In this document: piece after piece, positions 13,125 through 27,676 of the stretch
How positions within the stretch are numbered: position 1 is the first letter of the stretch
Layout: the number at the start of each line of letters is the position of its first letter
Assembly (NCBI RefSeq): GCF_003286085.1
Contig: NW_020825294.1
Location: 12,174,501 to 12,238,500 of the forward strand
Length of the DNA stretch: 64,000 nucleotides
Direction: 5' to 3'
Origin: Drosophila persimilis
Taxonomy: Eukaryota; Arthropoda; Insecta; Diptera; Drosophilidae
Notes under the pieces: model-generated
The model's database searches: none
The model's input: only the letters and a program-made list of their open reading frames with translations
What the model was told of the DNA's origin: nothing
Position numbers and translations under genes: made by a program

Positions 13125-16100
13125 AAACATCGTACGGAAATCAAAATGCAATAATAAACATTTTGTTGCTGTTGCCGATGATGATGAGGTTGATTATGAG
13201 GATGCTTGGGGGATACTCGTTGAAGACCTGTGCAACTCCAACGTCTCGGCCCCCCGGTGGCCTGCACCAACGGCAAATGCAGACAGACGCCGTTTTGTGG
13301 TTACGGTACCCATTGCCGAGGGTATGACTGGTTTCCCCGCTGTTTGCAACGCACAAGCCAAGTGGATATTTCAATTAAACTTGAGAAATTCCATCTGTAA
13401 TGGGAAGAATGTATTTTCAAGGGTATCCACAGTTCGCAGCCCGACGCTGGTCTTCTTTTTTGTTGGGGTTTCTGTTAGTGGGCCGCTTGGGGCCTGCTGT
13501 GTGCTGTCCTTCTGTTGTTGTTGTTATGCGAATTTGCTTCCTATAGAGAGAGAGACAGAGAGAGAGAGGGAGATGGGGAGCTGGGGACTCGAGCATGTGC
13601 CCACAATACGAGTACTCGAGCATAGGTATTATCTCGGGCGGCAGAGCAATTTGTCGATTGTTGTTTCATGCAATGTTCGATGAATACAGTTCGAAATTGT
13701 CTGTGAAATGAAAGGGGGAACCGCTGGGAGCTGGGAGGATGCTGGGATGTGGCCAATGAAAAGTGGAAGTGAAATGGAATCAAGTTTTAAAAGCAATCAG
13801 GTGTGAATACCCCTTGTTTCCGATTTCGCTATACTGGATACTGGAAGCAAAGACCTTTCCCTGGTATGCACTTATTTGTTGGGATTTCGCACCTCGTCAA
13901 CAACAACCATCGTTTTATCGAACATCTAGGATCCATCACGCGCTAAATAACCTCCCCTTTTATAACCAAATAAACGCTAACCTTTTGTTGAGCAACAAAG
14001 TGCAGCTTGCTTTCCGATTACATCTCCCACAATCGCACAATCCCACAATCGCATGGATTGGCCCTAGACGACACGTGAACTGCATTACGAGTGCTGTATG
14101 CCTCATAATTGGACACGCTCGCCGACTCACTTATCGGGGCCACACTCCGCACTTTGCGGCAACGAGTGCCAGCGGAAGAAAGGCCGAGAAAAGAGAGGAA
14201 GCCAGCCCAATCCGAGACCGAATCGTAATCGGAATCGGAATCCCAAACGGGGACACACTTTGCGACTTAATTAGACGACATCAGTGTCGGACGGCGACAT
14301 TGAAATACAAAGCAGCCGAGAAAATGTCCAGAATGGGATGGCAGAGGGGCAGATTAGAGGTACAGTCATTGGCGGCACGACATCGCACGCGATTGCAGTG
14401 GAAGCTCTGCAAGGGAGTGGGTGGGTGGTGGGTGGGTGGCTGAGACAAACCACCCCGGGGGGAAAACTACACAGGAACAGGAGACGGGAACTGTAATGCC
14501 CAGCAGGGTGCGGCTGCTACCGTACACACTCTTTTTTATGGAATTTTAATGGATTTTCTAATCAACCTGCGGCACAAGACGTCGCTGTGGCACACCCCGT
14601 CTGGGTGGCAGGATTCCAAGGGCCAGACCTGCCCAGATTTCGCATTGACGCATGTTGCACACGAACCACGAACCCCAGCCCAGCCCAGCCCAGCCCAGCG
14701 GAGGGTTGGTTGCACTTGTGGGTGGGTCGCAGGCCGTAGTCCGTGCCCTGCGGCATGAGCGACACTTTCCGTTTCGATTGTCCCAGTTCTGGCGGCCCCT
14801 GTTTGTTCCGTATTCCGTATGAAATCATCGAGATACAAGAAACCAAAAAGTTACATTAATGACGTTAATAAAACTGCTGTTTGCTGGGCCTTTAAGGGTT
14901 AAAAGTTTTCAATCTGCACCCCCTCCCGCCAGACAGGCCGCGGGCTAATTGTGGCTCGAGGGTGCACTGGTCGCCGTGGCTTTGGGGTGTTCCCGCATCT
15001 CGAAGGGCAATACGTTGGCAATTTTAATTGCTGGCAAATGTGTCAGGCAGGGGTGCACATTGGAGGGGGTAAAATATTAATAGGGATTAAAAACTCCTCA
15101 AAAGAGGAAAGAGAATTCCAGTTGAGCTTTCCAGAAGAGAATAGAATAGAACCCCCCTTTGCGACTACTTCCCTGATCTTCCCCTGAATACGAGTACGAA
15201 TACGAGTATGAGTATGTGCAAACAAATTAGGCTTCCCTCGCAGGGCCATGGCTAACCGCGAATCCTGCACCCCGGCACCCCGGCACCCCAGCACCCCAGC
15301 ACTGACATTCGATACTCTCCTCCACCCACTCGGAGAGCTTGTTGGGCAAACATTGCTGGGCTTATCCGGGTTCATCCTGGATGACTTTAGCACTCGGCGG
15401 CCGTCGGAGTGGGAGGAGAGAGGGGGCTGGGCTGTTGGGCTGTTGGACTGTTGGACTGGCCTCAGATACGATTTGTCACAGCTCTGGACAGACGGGAACT
15501 TATGACAACCCATTTATTTGATTTAGCCGAGTGCATTTGCTGCCTATTTGATTGTATTTGATATTCAGATTCGTTTGCTTGTGTTTCAATTTCGCAAAAA
15601 GAGAGGCAGCCCATAAAAAATACCCACAAACGGGGGGAGGGAACTGCTGCGGCGCGGATGGCTCATTTGAGGAGGAAATAAACTGATGGACGAGCTTTGG
15701 TGCTCGTCCATGTGGCATGATTCACGAGTTGTTCCAAAATTTCGAATGAATATCGTCTCTGATGGTAGACCTATTAATAGATTATGTATCTCCAACGAAA
15801 TGACACACGGATTAGGTACAAATTGCTTGAATACGGATTTACAGGAGGGGATTACAACAGTATTGAAGTTCCGGGGAATCCGTACCCCTTCCAATCCCTT
15901 GGAAATACGCAATTAAATTTCTCATCCTTGGGCAGATCTATTCAATGCCCATCAACATCCTCATCCGCAGCTAATTTCGAATTTCGTATTCATAATTTTC
16001 ATAATTTGCATGGAAAGTCATTTCGGAGTTTTCACCCTTTCCCGACCACCGACCACCGACCCCCTGCCCCCTCCCCTCTCCACCTCTCCACCCATTCACC

Positions 16101-16951
16101 CATTCACCGTGGATGCAATTACAAGCGAATTACTTCTCACGCCCAAATGCGCTTACAGATTGGCCATGGCCAGGGCCCGGCAGAAGGGATGGGGATGGGG
16201 ATGGGGAGGGGGCATTCTCTTAAACCCTTGCCCATAATTAATAATTCATAATTTTAGCCGAAATTCGCAATTCCTTCAGGTTTTCTGCCATTTCGAATCG
16301 GGAGCAGCGTAATGAAGCGTGAATCGCTTCAAGAAACATTTGCGAAATCCGTGAGGCCCATGAAATTGCCCAAGGAAGGATAGAGGATAGAGGATAGCGG
16401 ATAGAGGATGCTCCCTCCGATTTTCCTTGCCATAATTTTCCACCGAGAGGTGACATAATTATTAGGGTAAGGCAGGAAGAGGGTCTGGTCTTCATTGCGG
16501 AACAAGAAGGATCAAAAAGGGAACAAGAATATGGTGGTCCCGACTGGTCTTCCCATCTGGCATCGCTGTCTGCGGATTTAATCACCGGTGGCTCTTCCGC
16601 GGTGGCTCCCCACTGCACTTTTACGCAAATTGAGTTGATTAATTTAAATGTGGAGACTAGGGAGACCCCCATCTGGCGGGGGGGTTGGCTTTGTTGGCCA
16701 AAGGGCAAAATTGCAGACGGCAGAAAATCAATAATTTTAATGGCCTTCCCTGCAGAGGGGGACCCCCATCAAATGCAGATACATATACGTGCACACATAC
16801 ATAACTACGAGTATCTGTATATCTGTGTATCTGTGCGGCTGCTTGTTAATGCAAATATGTTAAGTGCCGGGGCCAGTGGGGAGGAGGGGAGGCTGCCGGT
16901 GGAGCCAAGTGGAGCGCCGACTCCTGGAGCCCTTATCACAGAAAAGAAGTC

Positions 16952-18088
16952 AAAACGAGGGGGAACGTTGTGAGTTGCTGCGGACACCGCAACTCTACAG
17001 TTATACCCGATACTAAGTCAGTATGGCTTTCCTCCGGCAGACGCCGCTAATATTAAACGACACGACAAAGAGTGCGTGCGAGAGAGACAGAAAATCAGTC
17101 TGAGCGTGACGTCACGCGCTGCGTAGCCACTGCAAATTGATTTGTTCCTTTTGGCTACAAAAATTATCTGATCTGATCCAGATTCAGCAATCTGATAGAT
17201 ATGGTCGTTATCTATGATTCCCCGTTTTTAGTTTTCTCGAATCTGCAATATTGTGGATGCAACAGATTTTCGTCCTTTGTGTGGGCGGAAGGGGGTGGGG
17301 CGAAATTTTGAGATATACGTTTTATAGTGAGATCTAAGCGAAGTGCGGATTCCAAATTTCGTTACTCTAGCGTTAATAGTCTTTGAGATTTGTGAATATC
17401 CCCAGATTTGCATCCTTTGCGGGGGCGGAAGGGGGTGTGGCGAAATTTTGAAACAAACTCGTCTCGGTCTGATATATTAGGAGTGTGGATACCAAATTTG
17501 GTTGCTCTAGCTTTTATAGTCTCTGAGATCTAGGCGCTAATGTTTTACTCTAAGCAAAGCCGCCTATGCTACCTGTGTGTTAGAGAGAGACAGGGCGAGA
17601 AAAAATGAAATTGTTTTCTTGATGCTGGCTATAATAGTAATACGATCCAATTCAGATTCTGCAGTCTAAAAGATATGGTCATTCTCTACGATTCTGCGTT
17701 TTTGGTTTTATCGTATCTTTAAAATTGTGGATGCCACAGATTTTCGCCCTTTGTGGGGGCGGAAGTGGGCGGGGCAAAGTTTTGAAATATTTTTGTAGCA
17801 GTGACATATCACAGAAGTCTGGATCCAAAACATCGTTGCTCTAGCTCTTATAGTCTTTGAGCATTAGGCGCTGAAGGGGACGGACAGACGGACAGACGGA
17901 CAGACGGACGGACGGACAGACGGACAGACGGACAGACAGACATGGCTCAATCGACTCGGCTATTGATGCTGATCAAGAATATATATACTTTATGGGGTCG
18001 GAAACGATTCCTTCTGGACGTTACACACATCCACTTTTACCACAAATCTAATATACCCCAATACTCATTTTGAGTATCGGGTATAAAA
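16952..18088 (+). mobile_element. INE-1/DINE-1-like element, copy A (Helitron-related, non-autonomous)
   Basis: Starts at AAAACGAGGGGGAACG and ends at GAGTATCGGGTATAAAA. TTATACCCGATACT near the left end is an inverted match to AGTATCGGGTATAA at the right end (subterminal inverted repeats). A GACAGACG/GACGGACA array (about 17878-17941, the GTCY repeat on the other strand) is followed by the INE-1 hallmark stretch around TATATATACTTTATGGGGTCGG. No transposase is encoded. It matches copy B (38025-39171) almost base for base. The body is a doubled unit: the 'GGATGC...CAGATTTTCG...GGGGCGGAAG' module occurs about 17255-17300 and again about 17725-17775, with a third partial copy near 17405-17440. 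Confidence 0.85.
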
Positions 18089-19907
18089 AACATAGTCGAG
18101 GGAGTCGCCTGAGGCCAGAGGCAGTCAAATTGAATTTCATGTTTCAAATAGAAAGATTCCCCCAACGAGAGGCAGGGAGTTCCAGGCGAAATGCGAGGAA
18201 GGCAGTACCCTGAAAGCACACAGAGGTGCAATAGTATACTCCGAGGTGATCCCTTGGTCGAGAGATGTCCCCGGACTCCAGAGTGCTCCCCAAAGGTCTG
18301 CTTTTCCTGCATTTGCTACTTCTGGCGACGCGTCGAGCGATTGGTGTCGAGTCAGCCCCGAAACATCAAGAAATATAATTATAAATATGCATGTGACTAT
18401 TTGCTGTTCTGCTTTTCTGCGATTCTCGAAACAATTAAATTATTTTCGCTATCATATGCAAAATGCTCAATTATTTACATACGTAAATTCGACAAGAACA
18501 CATCTGACGCAAGTTCCCAGCGACTGAACTGAAAACAGAGAAAAGAATGGGGAATGGGGGAATGGAGGGACTAGGGAATGGGGGGTACTACATATACTCG
18601 TAAATTGTTCTTATCCAGGGTCACTGGGTGAGTGGCTGTGGCTGTGGGCAGCGCGGTTTTGGCCCTTGTCTTTATTTCGAATTTTACTTGTTTTCTGTTT
18701 ATTTATTTCTGTAAAGAAAATCACCAGCGAAACATGTTTGTTGACGGATAAACAGAAGAGTGCCAGTGCCAGTGCCACAGTAGAAGTGTGGAGTAAATTG
18801 TGAAAGATTCGATATGCGATACATCCATCCATCCGTCATGGGGGATGCGCGAGAGACTAAAATTAGACACATTTGCGATAATTGAATATGGCCAATGGGG
18901 CTCGTAATTGGGTTCAACGCATTGGGTTACACGAGTGATGAATATTCATACTCGTGGCCGAGCTCCATGGGGTTCAATTCGTTTAAGATGCCAGCGAGTA
19001 AAAGCTGTGGGAATCCAATTACAAGTGCAGCCCTTCTTCACCTTCATTCCCCTCTGGAGACCGTCTATCTGGATGGGGTTCTGCTCCAACTACCTACCGA
19101 TCCCCATCCCTATCCATATCAAAGACCTTTCCGAATCCCTGGCGAAGGGAAATTAATTGCTTTTCACAGATACGATTTTTTGGGTGTTTCTCCATCGGAT
19201 CAGAGGTACGCTCGAGTGATTTTTCTTCAGTGTCCAGAGGTCAGAGGTCGGATCGAGAAACGCACTAAGTAGAGGTAGAGGTGGGGGTAGGGGTAGGGGC
19301 AGAGGAATTTCGCAAGAAACAAGATCAAATAAAAATGTTTCCAATATTTTTGGACATAAATTCATTGTCGTTGTTCTCCGTTTTTTGGGCCAATCGTTTC
19401 GAGGGGTGGAACTGCAAATCCTTTTCGTGCCGAAGGGTCCCTCCTTAGGGATGGAGATCCTTAAATGGCGTGCAAAATTTAATATTGAAAAAATGATTTT
19501 GACATTTTGATGCGAATTCGCATCTTTCTGCGATATGTTTTCTGCGGTGTTGTGAGATCAGATGACGGTTTTATGATCCCATTACCGGAGAGGGGAACCC
19601 TCTCCAGAGTCTCCAGAGACTCCAGAGCTGTTCACTTTTTGCCCAGGTTCTCAGGTCCGTTCTCAGGGCATTCGATGCGGCTGTCCCTCCGGGAATTCAT
19701 TCGATATTTACGAGTGTGTAAGCGCAAATGTTTATGGGTTGTCGGAGTCTGCCTTGGACAAGGGCTGAGATCATTCAATAAGCTCACGCTTTGAGTCAGC
19801 CATCGACCATGATATCAGAGTCGAGAAGAGAAGATGCCTGGCTATAGTCGTGACAACAGTCTCTTCTGATCTGATCTGATGTGATCTGTTCTGATGCAAT
19901 CGATGAT

Positions 19908-19937
19908 GCTTACCTGCAAAAAAGAAGAGATAGATGG
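19908..19937 (-). promoter_or_regulatory. recursive splice site (ratchet point), CenG1A intron
   Basis: On the minus strand a pyrimidine tract (CTATCTCTTCTTTTTT) runs into GCAG, immediately followed by GTAAGC; the 3'/5' splice junction is between 19914 and 19913. This joined acceptor-donor is the form of Drosophila recursive splice sites, which remove long introns in steps through a zero-length exon. It lies in the sense strand of CenG1A, about 19.6 kb downstream of the other such site. Function is inferred from sequence only. Confidence 0.7.
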
Positions 19938-20747
19938 TCTTAGTTCATGGGAATACACGCGAATCAATCTTCCGATGTAATAAATTGCTGTGTATTTATC
20001 AACAAATCACGAATGAGTCAGGAATCTCCGATTCTCGAATGAATCCATCCGCACACAGACGCCTAAATCAACAAAGGAAATTGCCAGCAAATTGCTCCAA
20101 AAAGAAAGCAAATTTTCCCGATTTCCAGCTAAAGAAAATCCATTTTTCATGCAAAAATCTCGAACTGGAAATTTATGTGCGAAAAACGGATGGAAATCGA
20201 AATAGAAATAGAAATCGGTTTGGCAAATCAATCAAATGGCAACACGGGACGAGGGGCGAGGGGCGAGGGGCGAGTGGCGAGTGGCGAGGGGAGGTGGCAG
20301 GGGGGATCGTTACTGTTGGGCATTTCTCAATGTCGGGATCTTGTGGGTTACCGAAGAAAGGACATTCATCTTGCGGCTTGCCAGTTGACTTCCTCGGACC
20401 GTGCGGATAGCATGCGATCCTGCGCCGATCCTTTACTATCCTGCTATTAAAAAACATGCAATTGATACCCAGATAGCCGCCCAAATAGAAAATAGGGAAA
20501 AACTACCACGAAAGCGTCCTTCGACACAGGACACACAGGACACACATGACACGTGTCCCTGTGTTCCTCTATTTTTTGCTTCTGGCTAGTCATCCCAATG
20601 CCTAATTGCGGGTTCCACTGACAAATCGCTGGAAATTAGTTAATTATTCTACGAGTACGAATATATCCCCGAACAGAGCCACAAGCCAACAAGGACAGCA
20701 TATTTCCCTCGCGGCATAATTAAAATAATTGAAATTGAAATGGAAAT

Positions 20748-20773
20748 GGAGGGGGAGGGGGAGGGGGAGGGGG
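20748..20773. repeat. (GGGGAG)n repeat
   Basis: Four GGGGGA units in a row on the plus strand. Confidence 0.9.
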
Positions 20774-21668
20774 ATATCCACCCAAAAAAGAGAAAGAGAA
20801 AAAAAAAGGCAATTAAACAATAAAATTTACACGGCATTAAAAATGCAGCAGCAGCAACAGCAACGCCAAACATCGTTTAAAGCTGTCCGGATGAAGGACA
20901 AAGGACGAAGGACAACTGGATGAGCGGGTTGGATTCGGACTCGGATTCGGACTGGCAGTGGGACTGGGACTGGGACTGGAACTGGGACTGGGTGTGGTGG
21001 CAGCAACCCCCGCTCGACTTTTTGCGCGATTCGAGCTGATGGACATGCGTCGCTTTTGTCGCCACAGGACAATGCCTGTCCCGCCAAAGGATGCCATACC
21101 CCTGCCCCCAGATCCCTCTTCATTAGCGGACTGAGCAAACAATGCAGCTCCGACTCGCTCAAGTGTGCTCATTAGAGGAGGAATGGGAGGAATGGGAGGG
21201 GGAAGGGGTCCTGCGGGAAAGGGTTGAACCCAGGCGCAGCTTATCCTTATCAAATGCATTGCACGTTTTGCCTCGAACTTTTTTACGTGTGTTGGTATCG
21301 GAACAGACACGACACGTTCCAGGCACATCATCGTCGGACTCTGCCCCATGCCTCGTGCCCCGTGCCCATACCATACCATACCCGAGATATGAGATAATAC
21401 AAAGCTCGTATCTTGATGTTATGAAATTTCATGTCCACCGCAGTTATGGAAAATCATCCAGCCCATAACTGCCCGAAGCAGCGTCGGCAGCATCCGTCAG
21501 ATACCATACACTAGAGCCCCCGTAGATTTCCCTTTCATGTTTGCGTAAACGTCACCTACTTCAAAGTGTTTGCCCGGGGTTTTTCCAGGTTTTTCCGGGG
21601 GTTGGGCAGCTGTCGGACGGACGCATGCCTCCCGATTGAAAGCATCTCGTCAGTGCTCTCCTTTCGTC

Positions 21669-21712
21669 GGGGCCGGGGCCGGGGCCGGGGCCGGGGCCGG
21701 GGCCGGGGCCGG
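21669..21712. repeat. (GGGGCC)7 hexanucleotide repeat
   Basis: Seven perfect GGGGCC units followed by GG on the plus strand; the CenG1A pre-mRNA would carry the GGCCCC strand. G-runs of four at regular spacing can form G-quadruplex. Confidence 0.95.
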
Positions 21713-24700
21713 TGAAAGCCAGTGAAAGTGATGAAAAAACACACATGTAAATGCAGATGCAGATAGGTCCATGGATAGTCCGCTTTGGGTGTGTTATGGT
21801 TATAACAGCTGCTGCTGTTATCTTAACTCTGGCCGTTAACTGGACCAGGACCGAGGGGGAACGAGGGCTGCCTTTGTTCTACTCAATTGGAAAGCAAAAC
21901 TCGGTTTATGCAAACTAATTGTTTCCTCGCCCTCGTCCGTTTAGGTCGCAAAAGCCTGCCGTGAAACGATGATCTCTGGAGAACTTTAATGGGATGGCCA
22001 CAGACCCGTGTGCGGGCCGGCACGTACAGTCTGCGAGTCACTCATTCGGGTAGATATCATCGGAAGTCGTCTGTGGCACGGAACAAGTCATAGACGGAGG
22101 AGGGGTGGGGCAAACACTTGGCCTAAGGACACTCTGGTGACCCCAAAGGAGTTATATTTACGTGCTTTTAGAACAGGTCCTCTGTCATGTTCGCATGGCA
22201 GCAACACAGCCACTGTGCTGTGCTATCAGTATAAATATTTACGATATGCTTTAGTAATAGAATATAATGGGACGCGATAATGGGAGACCTTGGCATCCTC
22301 CACAAGTCAACTGCAGGCGAAGGCAGCCCAAACATCATCCAATTAGATGGACTCCAACGAAATACAAAACTAACTTTTGGGGAGCGACTAGAGAAAAGCA
22401 ATCGAAACTTATTTCCAATAGTAATCAACACAGAAAACCAAACCAGAAAATAATATTAATACTTAAGACTTGGAAAATTATAGTCATTAAGACTTAAAGC
22501 AAATAATATGTAAAATCAATGAATAAATAAATAAAATTGACCTTGGCCCTGGAAATTAATCGGTTGGGAGAGGATTTCTTATCGATAATTTCTCTTAAAT
22601 GACGATCTATTGGATGGAACACAGCTAACAAATTCCGATCCCTATGAATTCTATGAATGGTATACACACAAAGAACGAAACTGATGTTTGATGGTTATAA
22701 AATATAGTTTCATAGCCGGTGATCTTTCTTATAGTGTTAAGGGCGCTCCCCACTTCTAGTATTGCTCCTTGATTTATTATTCGGAGAAGAGAATGTCCGA
22801 GAATGCAAGAGCAAAATACGCGCTGTGTGCATGACTCGACTCGATTCTCGCTGATAAGAGTTCCTTTTTCTATTCGTTGATGTTGGACTGCTTCCAAATT
22901 CGAAAAGGCTGTGTACTGGATACTCCATCGACTTTTTAACAAAGATATGCCGGGGGTGCCCTGCCACAAACCTCAAGAGCAGAAGTCCATAATAAATATT
23001 ACACTTTTTGAATCTGTAGAATTCTACGATTCTCAGAACGGTCTACAAAGGAGTGCGGACCGTACAGTCCCAGTAGACAGACAGTAATGGACGGCTGTCA
23101 CCGCAGGCTCCCTTTGAAGCGACATTTGCAAGTCAAATGAGGTCCTCGGACCTACATGCACACCGCTCGTACCTCCACCACACCCGTACTCGTACACTAT
23201 GCCGAATCGGGAGACATCTAAATTGCCGCAATCAACTTTGTCCTTTGCCGCATTTGTCCATGACATTTTTGGCTCAATTTACAAAAAGAAACATTCCTTC
23301 TTTCCGTTTTCGTTATGATTTGAGGCTATTTCCGTTTACAATCTGTATAATTGGCGCATGCTAAGCAATTTGCTGCAGTTGCCCGAATCGCAGGACAACG
23401 ACCGCTCAGGACTCCTATCTAGAACGTTGACCAGGTCCACATGTCCAACAGGGCCACTACCTCTGCTCCTGCCTCTGCTGCTGCTGCTGCTTCTGTGGCT
23501 GTTTGCGTGTCGAATGGAGTGGTGTGGAATGCAACTGGCAGGACAGGGGCATTATGATCCACCGCCCTGCGCTACCCGCGGCGCAATTGTCCTGCGCACG
23601 AGACACGCGTCATATTTTAATTATGACAGCCGACAGACCAACAACCGAGCACCGAGGACCTAGGACCAAGGACCAAGGGCCGGCCTGTCCTCCTGTCGGG
23701 GCGTATCGTCGGTCAGTAAGTCAGTCAGTCAGCCAGTCAGTCCGGGATCTGGACACGCAACACGGACGACACAGAAAGGGGTTGTTGCCGCTGCACGGAA
23801 ACCGGAAATAGCTCGATGCCACCTTTGTTGACAGATTAGTGGCGATCGCTGCCGCGTGGTCCATGGTCCATGGTCCATGGCCCATAAACTTGACATTTTT
23901 ATTTGACACTTTGATTGTCTAAGCTTGTCATATAAAATTCTGATGCCCGGAGCCCGCTAGGTGTATGGGTTTATTATTTGAAGGATTCGGGATTCGAGAT
24001 TCTGGATAGCGGAATTGTAACAATCGCAAAGCCCACATACCCATAGAGCGGGCACGAACCGAACACCGCATTGTCACCATTTCCCTTTTTGTTCTGTTAT
24101 TTTTTTGCATATAGTAATAGTAGTCCCCGGGCATTGTCCTGGCTAAACAAACTAGAACTAATGAGTGCACCGAGTCCTGCCCCTGAAACGCCGAGCGTAC
24201 GAGTGGCAGAAACAGTTTTGGCAAGCATTTCCAATTATGGACTCGTATGCGGGCCCTGTCAAGGTGCAAAAAATAGCGCGGCACTTGACAAATGCCCAGT
24301 GGAGGGCCGACTACTGGCTACAGGCAGGATCGCAGCTCGTTGCACGTTGCACATGCCACGGCGAGCAGCGGGCAGTCTCTCCCCTATCTCAACCCACACC
24401 CCTCCCGTGACCATGGCGTGCTCGCATTAATTTCATTACGCCGCATTCTCCCCATTACAACGGTTGCATTTTATTTTAATGAACTGCGCAAGTCGCGTGT
24501 CCTGCGCGCAGGATTTGACCGAAGCGCAGGCGCAGACAGTTTAAGTGCCGCACGCTCTCAGGGGTGGACAGTCCTCCCGCCAGTCCGTTAGAGAGTCAGT
24601 TGACCAACGACCAGGACCAGCTCTGGAAATCCCTCTGCATGTGTGGTATAAGCTTTCCAAAGGGACGGCGGAGGGTTGACGTTGTAATGGACTTCACTCC

Positions 24701-27647
24701 GCGCAGAGAACGAGGGGGAGAGAGCGTTTGATTGATTACTCAACTGACCGTTGAGTGTGCTTAATGGTCGTCAAGCCCAATGTCATTCGTCAATTGCATC
24801 CCGCTCTCATTTGCATTCATGTTGGATTACTCTGACAATCGTGAAATGAAATAATTGGATCAGAGTGAAGCAAATCCTCGAAGCGAGCACGAGCTGGTAG
24901 ATCTGCAAATCCATTCCAACAGAGTAGTTTTCGGTGCATTTAAGTACAGAGGGTAGAGAGCGCCTGAAGTTCACATCTTCAGATATATCTAGAACTCTGA
25001 GCCGAGATATGTTTACTCTGTGCAATCTGTAGTCTGTATTATACTCGATTCAGAAGGATTTAAATGTGCCAATTCACTTATGGGAACATTGTACAGGTAC
25101 GACAAAGGTTGCCTAGCGGAAGCCGGTGTTGTGCACCGGTCAGTAGGATTATTCAGAAGATCACTTTCTTCTTAGGCTTTTAATAAGCTCAAAGACATTG
25201 GTGGGCCGCATTGCCCAATGCCTGGGGGCGGTAAATGTTGAGATCCCGCTAGATAGAGGGCAGGGCATGCCCATATGATCTGTTCTGACACCATCTGCAG
25301 GTGTTTCAATTTCTTAAACTCATTTCTCAGGTGAGCCTTTCTAGAGTCCACAAAACTGTACTTTACTGTAGTTTTTAGCCATACTCTAATCCACTTTTCA
25401 TAACTAATCGAATCCATGAATTGAGTGATTGATTTTATGGCCAAGATCTTAGGGGCATCAAAGTCACGTTGTCCGCGGCGTATAAAATGGAGGCTACATG
25501 CAACTTGTCCCGAAATCCCCTGCCGAAATCCAACGAACTAGAACCATTATTTGAGCCATATCTATCCATTTCCCTAAAATTTGTCATTAGAAATTAGCCT
25601 GAAGACCTTTCTGCTCTGACTATAGCTATTAATTGTAAAATTGCATTTATCTTAGGCTACAATTTTCGAAATAAAGCAATAAATAAATACAAGAATTAAC
25701 GACAAATATTTAGGAATCTGTTTTATTCGGATCAAGACCAAGCACTACTTGATTATGCAGCATCGGAACTGCCGCTCTACATTCATCGAGAAGTGAATCT
25801 ATGGATTCCTACTTCATTCCTATTTCATGATTATTTCATGACTTTTGATTTAATATTTCAAATATTCACAGCACCAAAAAGATTTCGATAAAGAACTTCG
25901 GTGTTTTATTTCGATTAGTAATGCTGTGAAGACAGGGCTGGACAGGGCCACTGTGCCAGACGACGGAACTTGCGTTTGCGATGACGATGGCGATCCGTGT
26001 AGATCGGCCTCCCTCACAGCTCTCGTTGGGTGGAGGAGGTCGAGAAAGGGCGACGGAGGGCCATGGGAGGGCCAACTTAAACTGTCCTCTCTCTCGCTCA
26101 TGTTGAACTGTACTCGAATCAAAGGGTGTCCGGAGAGAGATTTTACTATAGTTTATGGCCCCAACCGGTCCTTTGTTCGTCACGGATCTCCAGAGGTGCG
26201 CGTCAGGCCTTTCCAGGACAATTGTAGCAAATCGATCGTCACAGATCATCAAATCATCTCAAATCGATCTAAGCCAATTACACAGACAGCTGATCGGGTC
26301 ACAGTCTCAGTCTCGGACTCGGACGAGGTCCTGTATCGTAAATCAGAGAGCAGAAGGTGTGAGAGGGAGATTCCGATGGCAGGATGGCACAAAAGCCCAG
26401 ACTCCTTTAAGCTAATTTGTTCTGACGTCGCCTGCGATGTGTCGGTATTCGGGATTCGGGGTCCTGGATCCCGTAGATGGGACTAGCCCTCGTCCGTTCT
26501 GTTGGGTTTCTGCTTTGTTGGGCTCTGGCTGCACATTACTCGAGTATGTGTACGGGCTATTGTCAGCTTCCCACTGAATGGGCGACAACTTTGCGAAAAC
26601 AAACCGCCGACCCACTTTTGCGCACAATGCCCGCAGGATACTCGTAAATAGGAGAATCCGGACGGAGGAGAAGGAGCCTCAATGTAGAGCAAAACTCGTT
26701 TAGTGGCTGCTGCTGCTGTTGCTGCTGCTTCTGCTTCTGATGTTGATGTTGACTGACTGCGCTGCTGTATTATCCTTTTATGTAAGCAGTAAACGGGAGC
26801 AGAGCAGCACAATGGAGGAGGCGATTTCTCATTTGGCACAGGACGACAGGAGGACATTCCATCAAATGTAGGTCGAACGGCAGCATGCCCTGCCAGCGAG
26901 TCCTCTCCACATTGTTGCCGATAGATTGCCGCATAGTCTGCCGCAGGACATGGCCGAGGAGTTGCCCATGCCACGGGCATGTGTGAGTGTTTGTGTGTTT
27001 GTAAGTGCAGGTGTTTGTCCCAAATCTCTCGTTGGCCAGGGCCCGGGCCCAGCACAAACCAAATGCTGACAGGCGACTAATTACTTGAAAAAGCCAAGCT
27101 AAAGGGATTTCTGCTGGATCAACAGGATCAAGCCCCGAAAATGGCCAACGCGCACAGACACACGGACAAGTCAATGAATGGCCGTCCGCCGCACGTTGTT
27201 CTCCTCTTTCTAGAGCCATCCGTCCATCCATTCGGCCTACCTGCCAGCCCATAAATCCCAGACTGACATTCTGTCAACGTCAATGTGGACATGTCTCCTC
27301 CCGAAGGCCAAAACAGAGCACGCCCTGACGACCAAAATGCGCTAAAAAAAACACACAACACATGCATTGCAAAAACATTGAATCGATTGATGTTCGGGAT
27401 GGGAATCCATTCTCTGTGCGAGAACGAAACATTCACGGGTGCACACACAAAGATTCCTCAGAACTCCCTGGATGAATCTTTATGTTTTTTGTAGATCCAC
27501 TCAGTATTTGGCCTGGGAAGAGCCCAAACATCCGTTGAGGATCCAACGTATTGGTCATTGAATAAAAGATGAAAGATAGATACATAAAAGAAAGATAGAT
27601 AGTTAGATAAATTAAAGATACATATATAGATAATGATAGATACAGAT

Positions 27648-27676
27648 GAATATGAATATGAATATGAATATGAATA
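27648..27676. repeat. (GAATAT)n repeat
   Basis: About five GAATAT units within a longer A/T/G simple-sequence tract. Confidence 0.9.

Larger units (their letters stand above)
11559..16951. other. noncoding stretch: promoter side of the alternative exon, then intron
   Basis: The first few hundred bases, read on minus, should contain the 5'UTR and promoter of the alternative CenG1A exon. An 11-bp tandem repeat lies at 12171-12225. Further on are a CA run (12948-12975), a long GA run (13070-13123) and unique DNA. No convincing exon was seen. Confidence 0.5.

Noticed and set aside
17228..17413. Identical minus frames in INE-1 copies A and B (also 38302-38487)
   Set aside because: They are shadows inside the repeat; the element family is noncoding.
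25172..25444. 90-codon minus frame (…SITQFMDSISYEKW…)
   Set aside because: It starts at TTG, has no family match, no splice partners and no promoter on its strand.
25471..25690. TATAAAATGG followed by AATAAA words on plus, like a tiny gene
   Set aside because: No reading frame of useful length and no RNA fold recognised between them.
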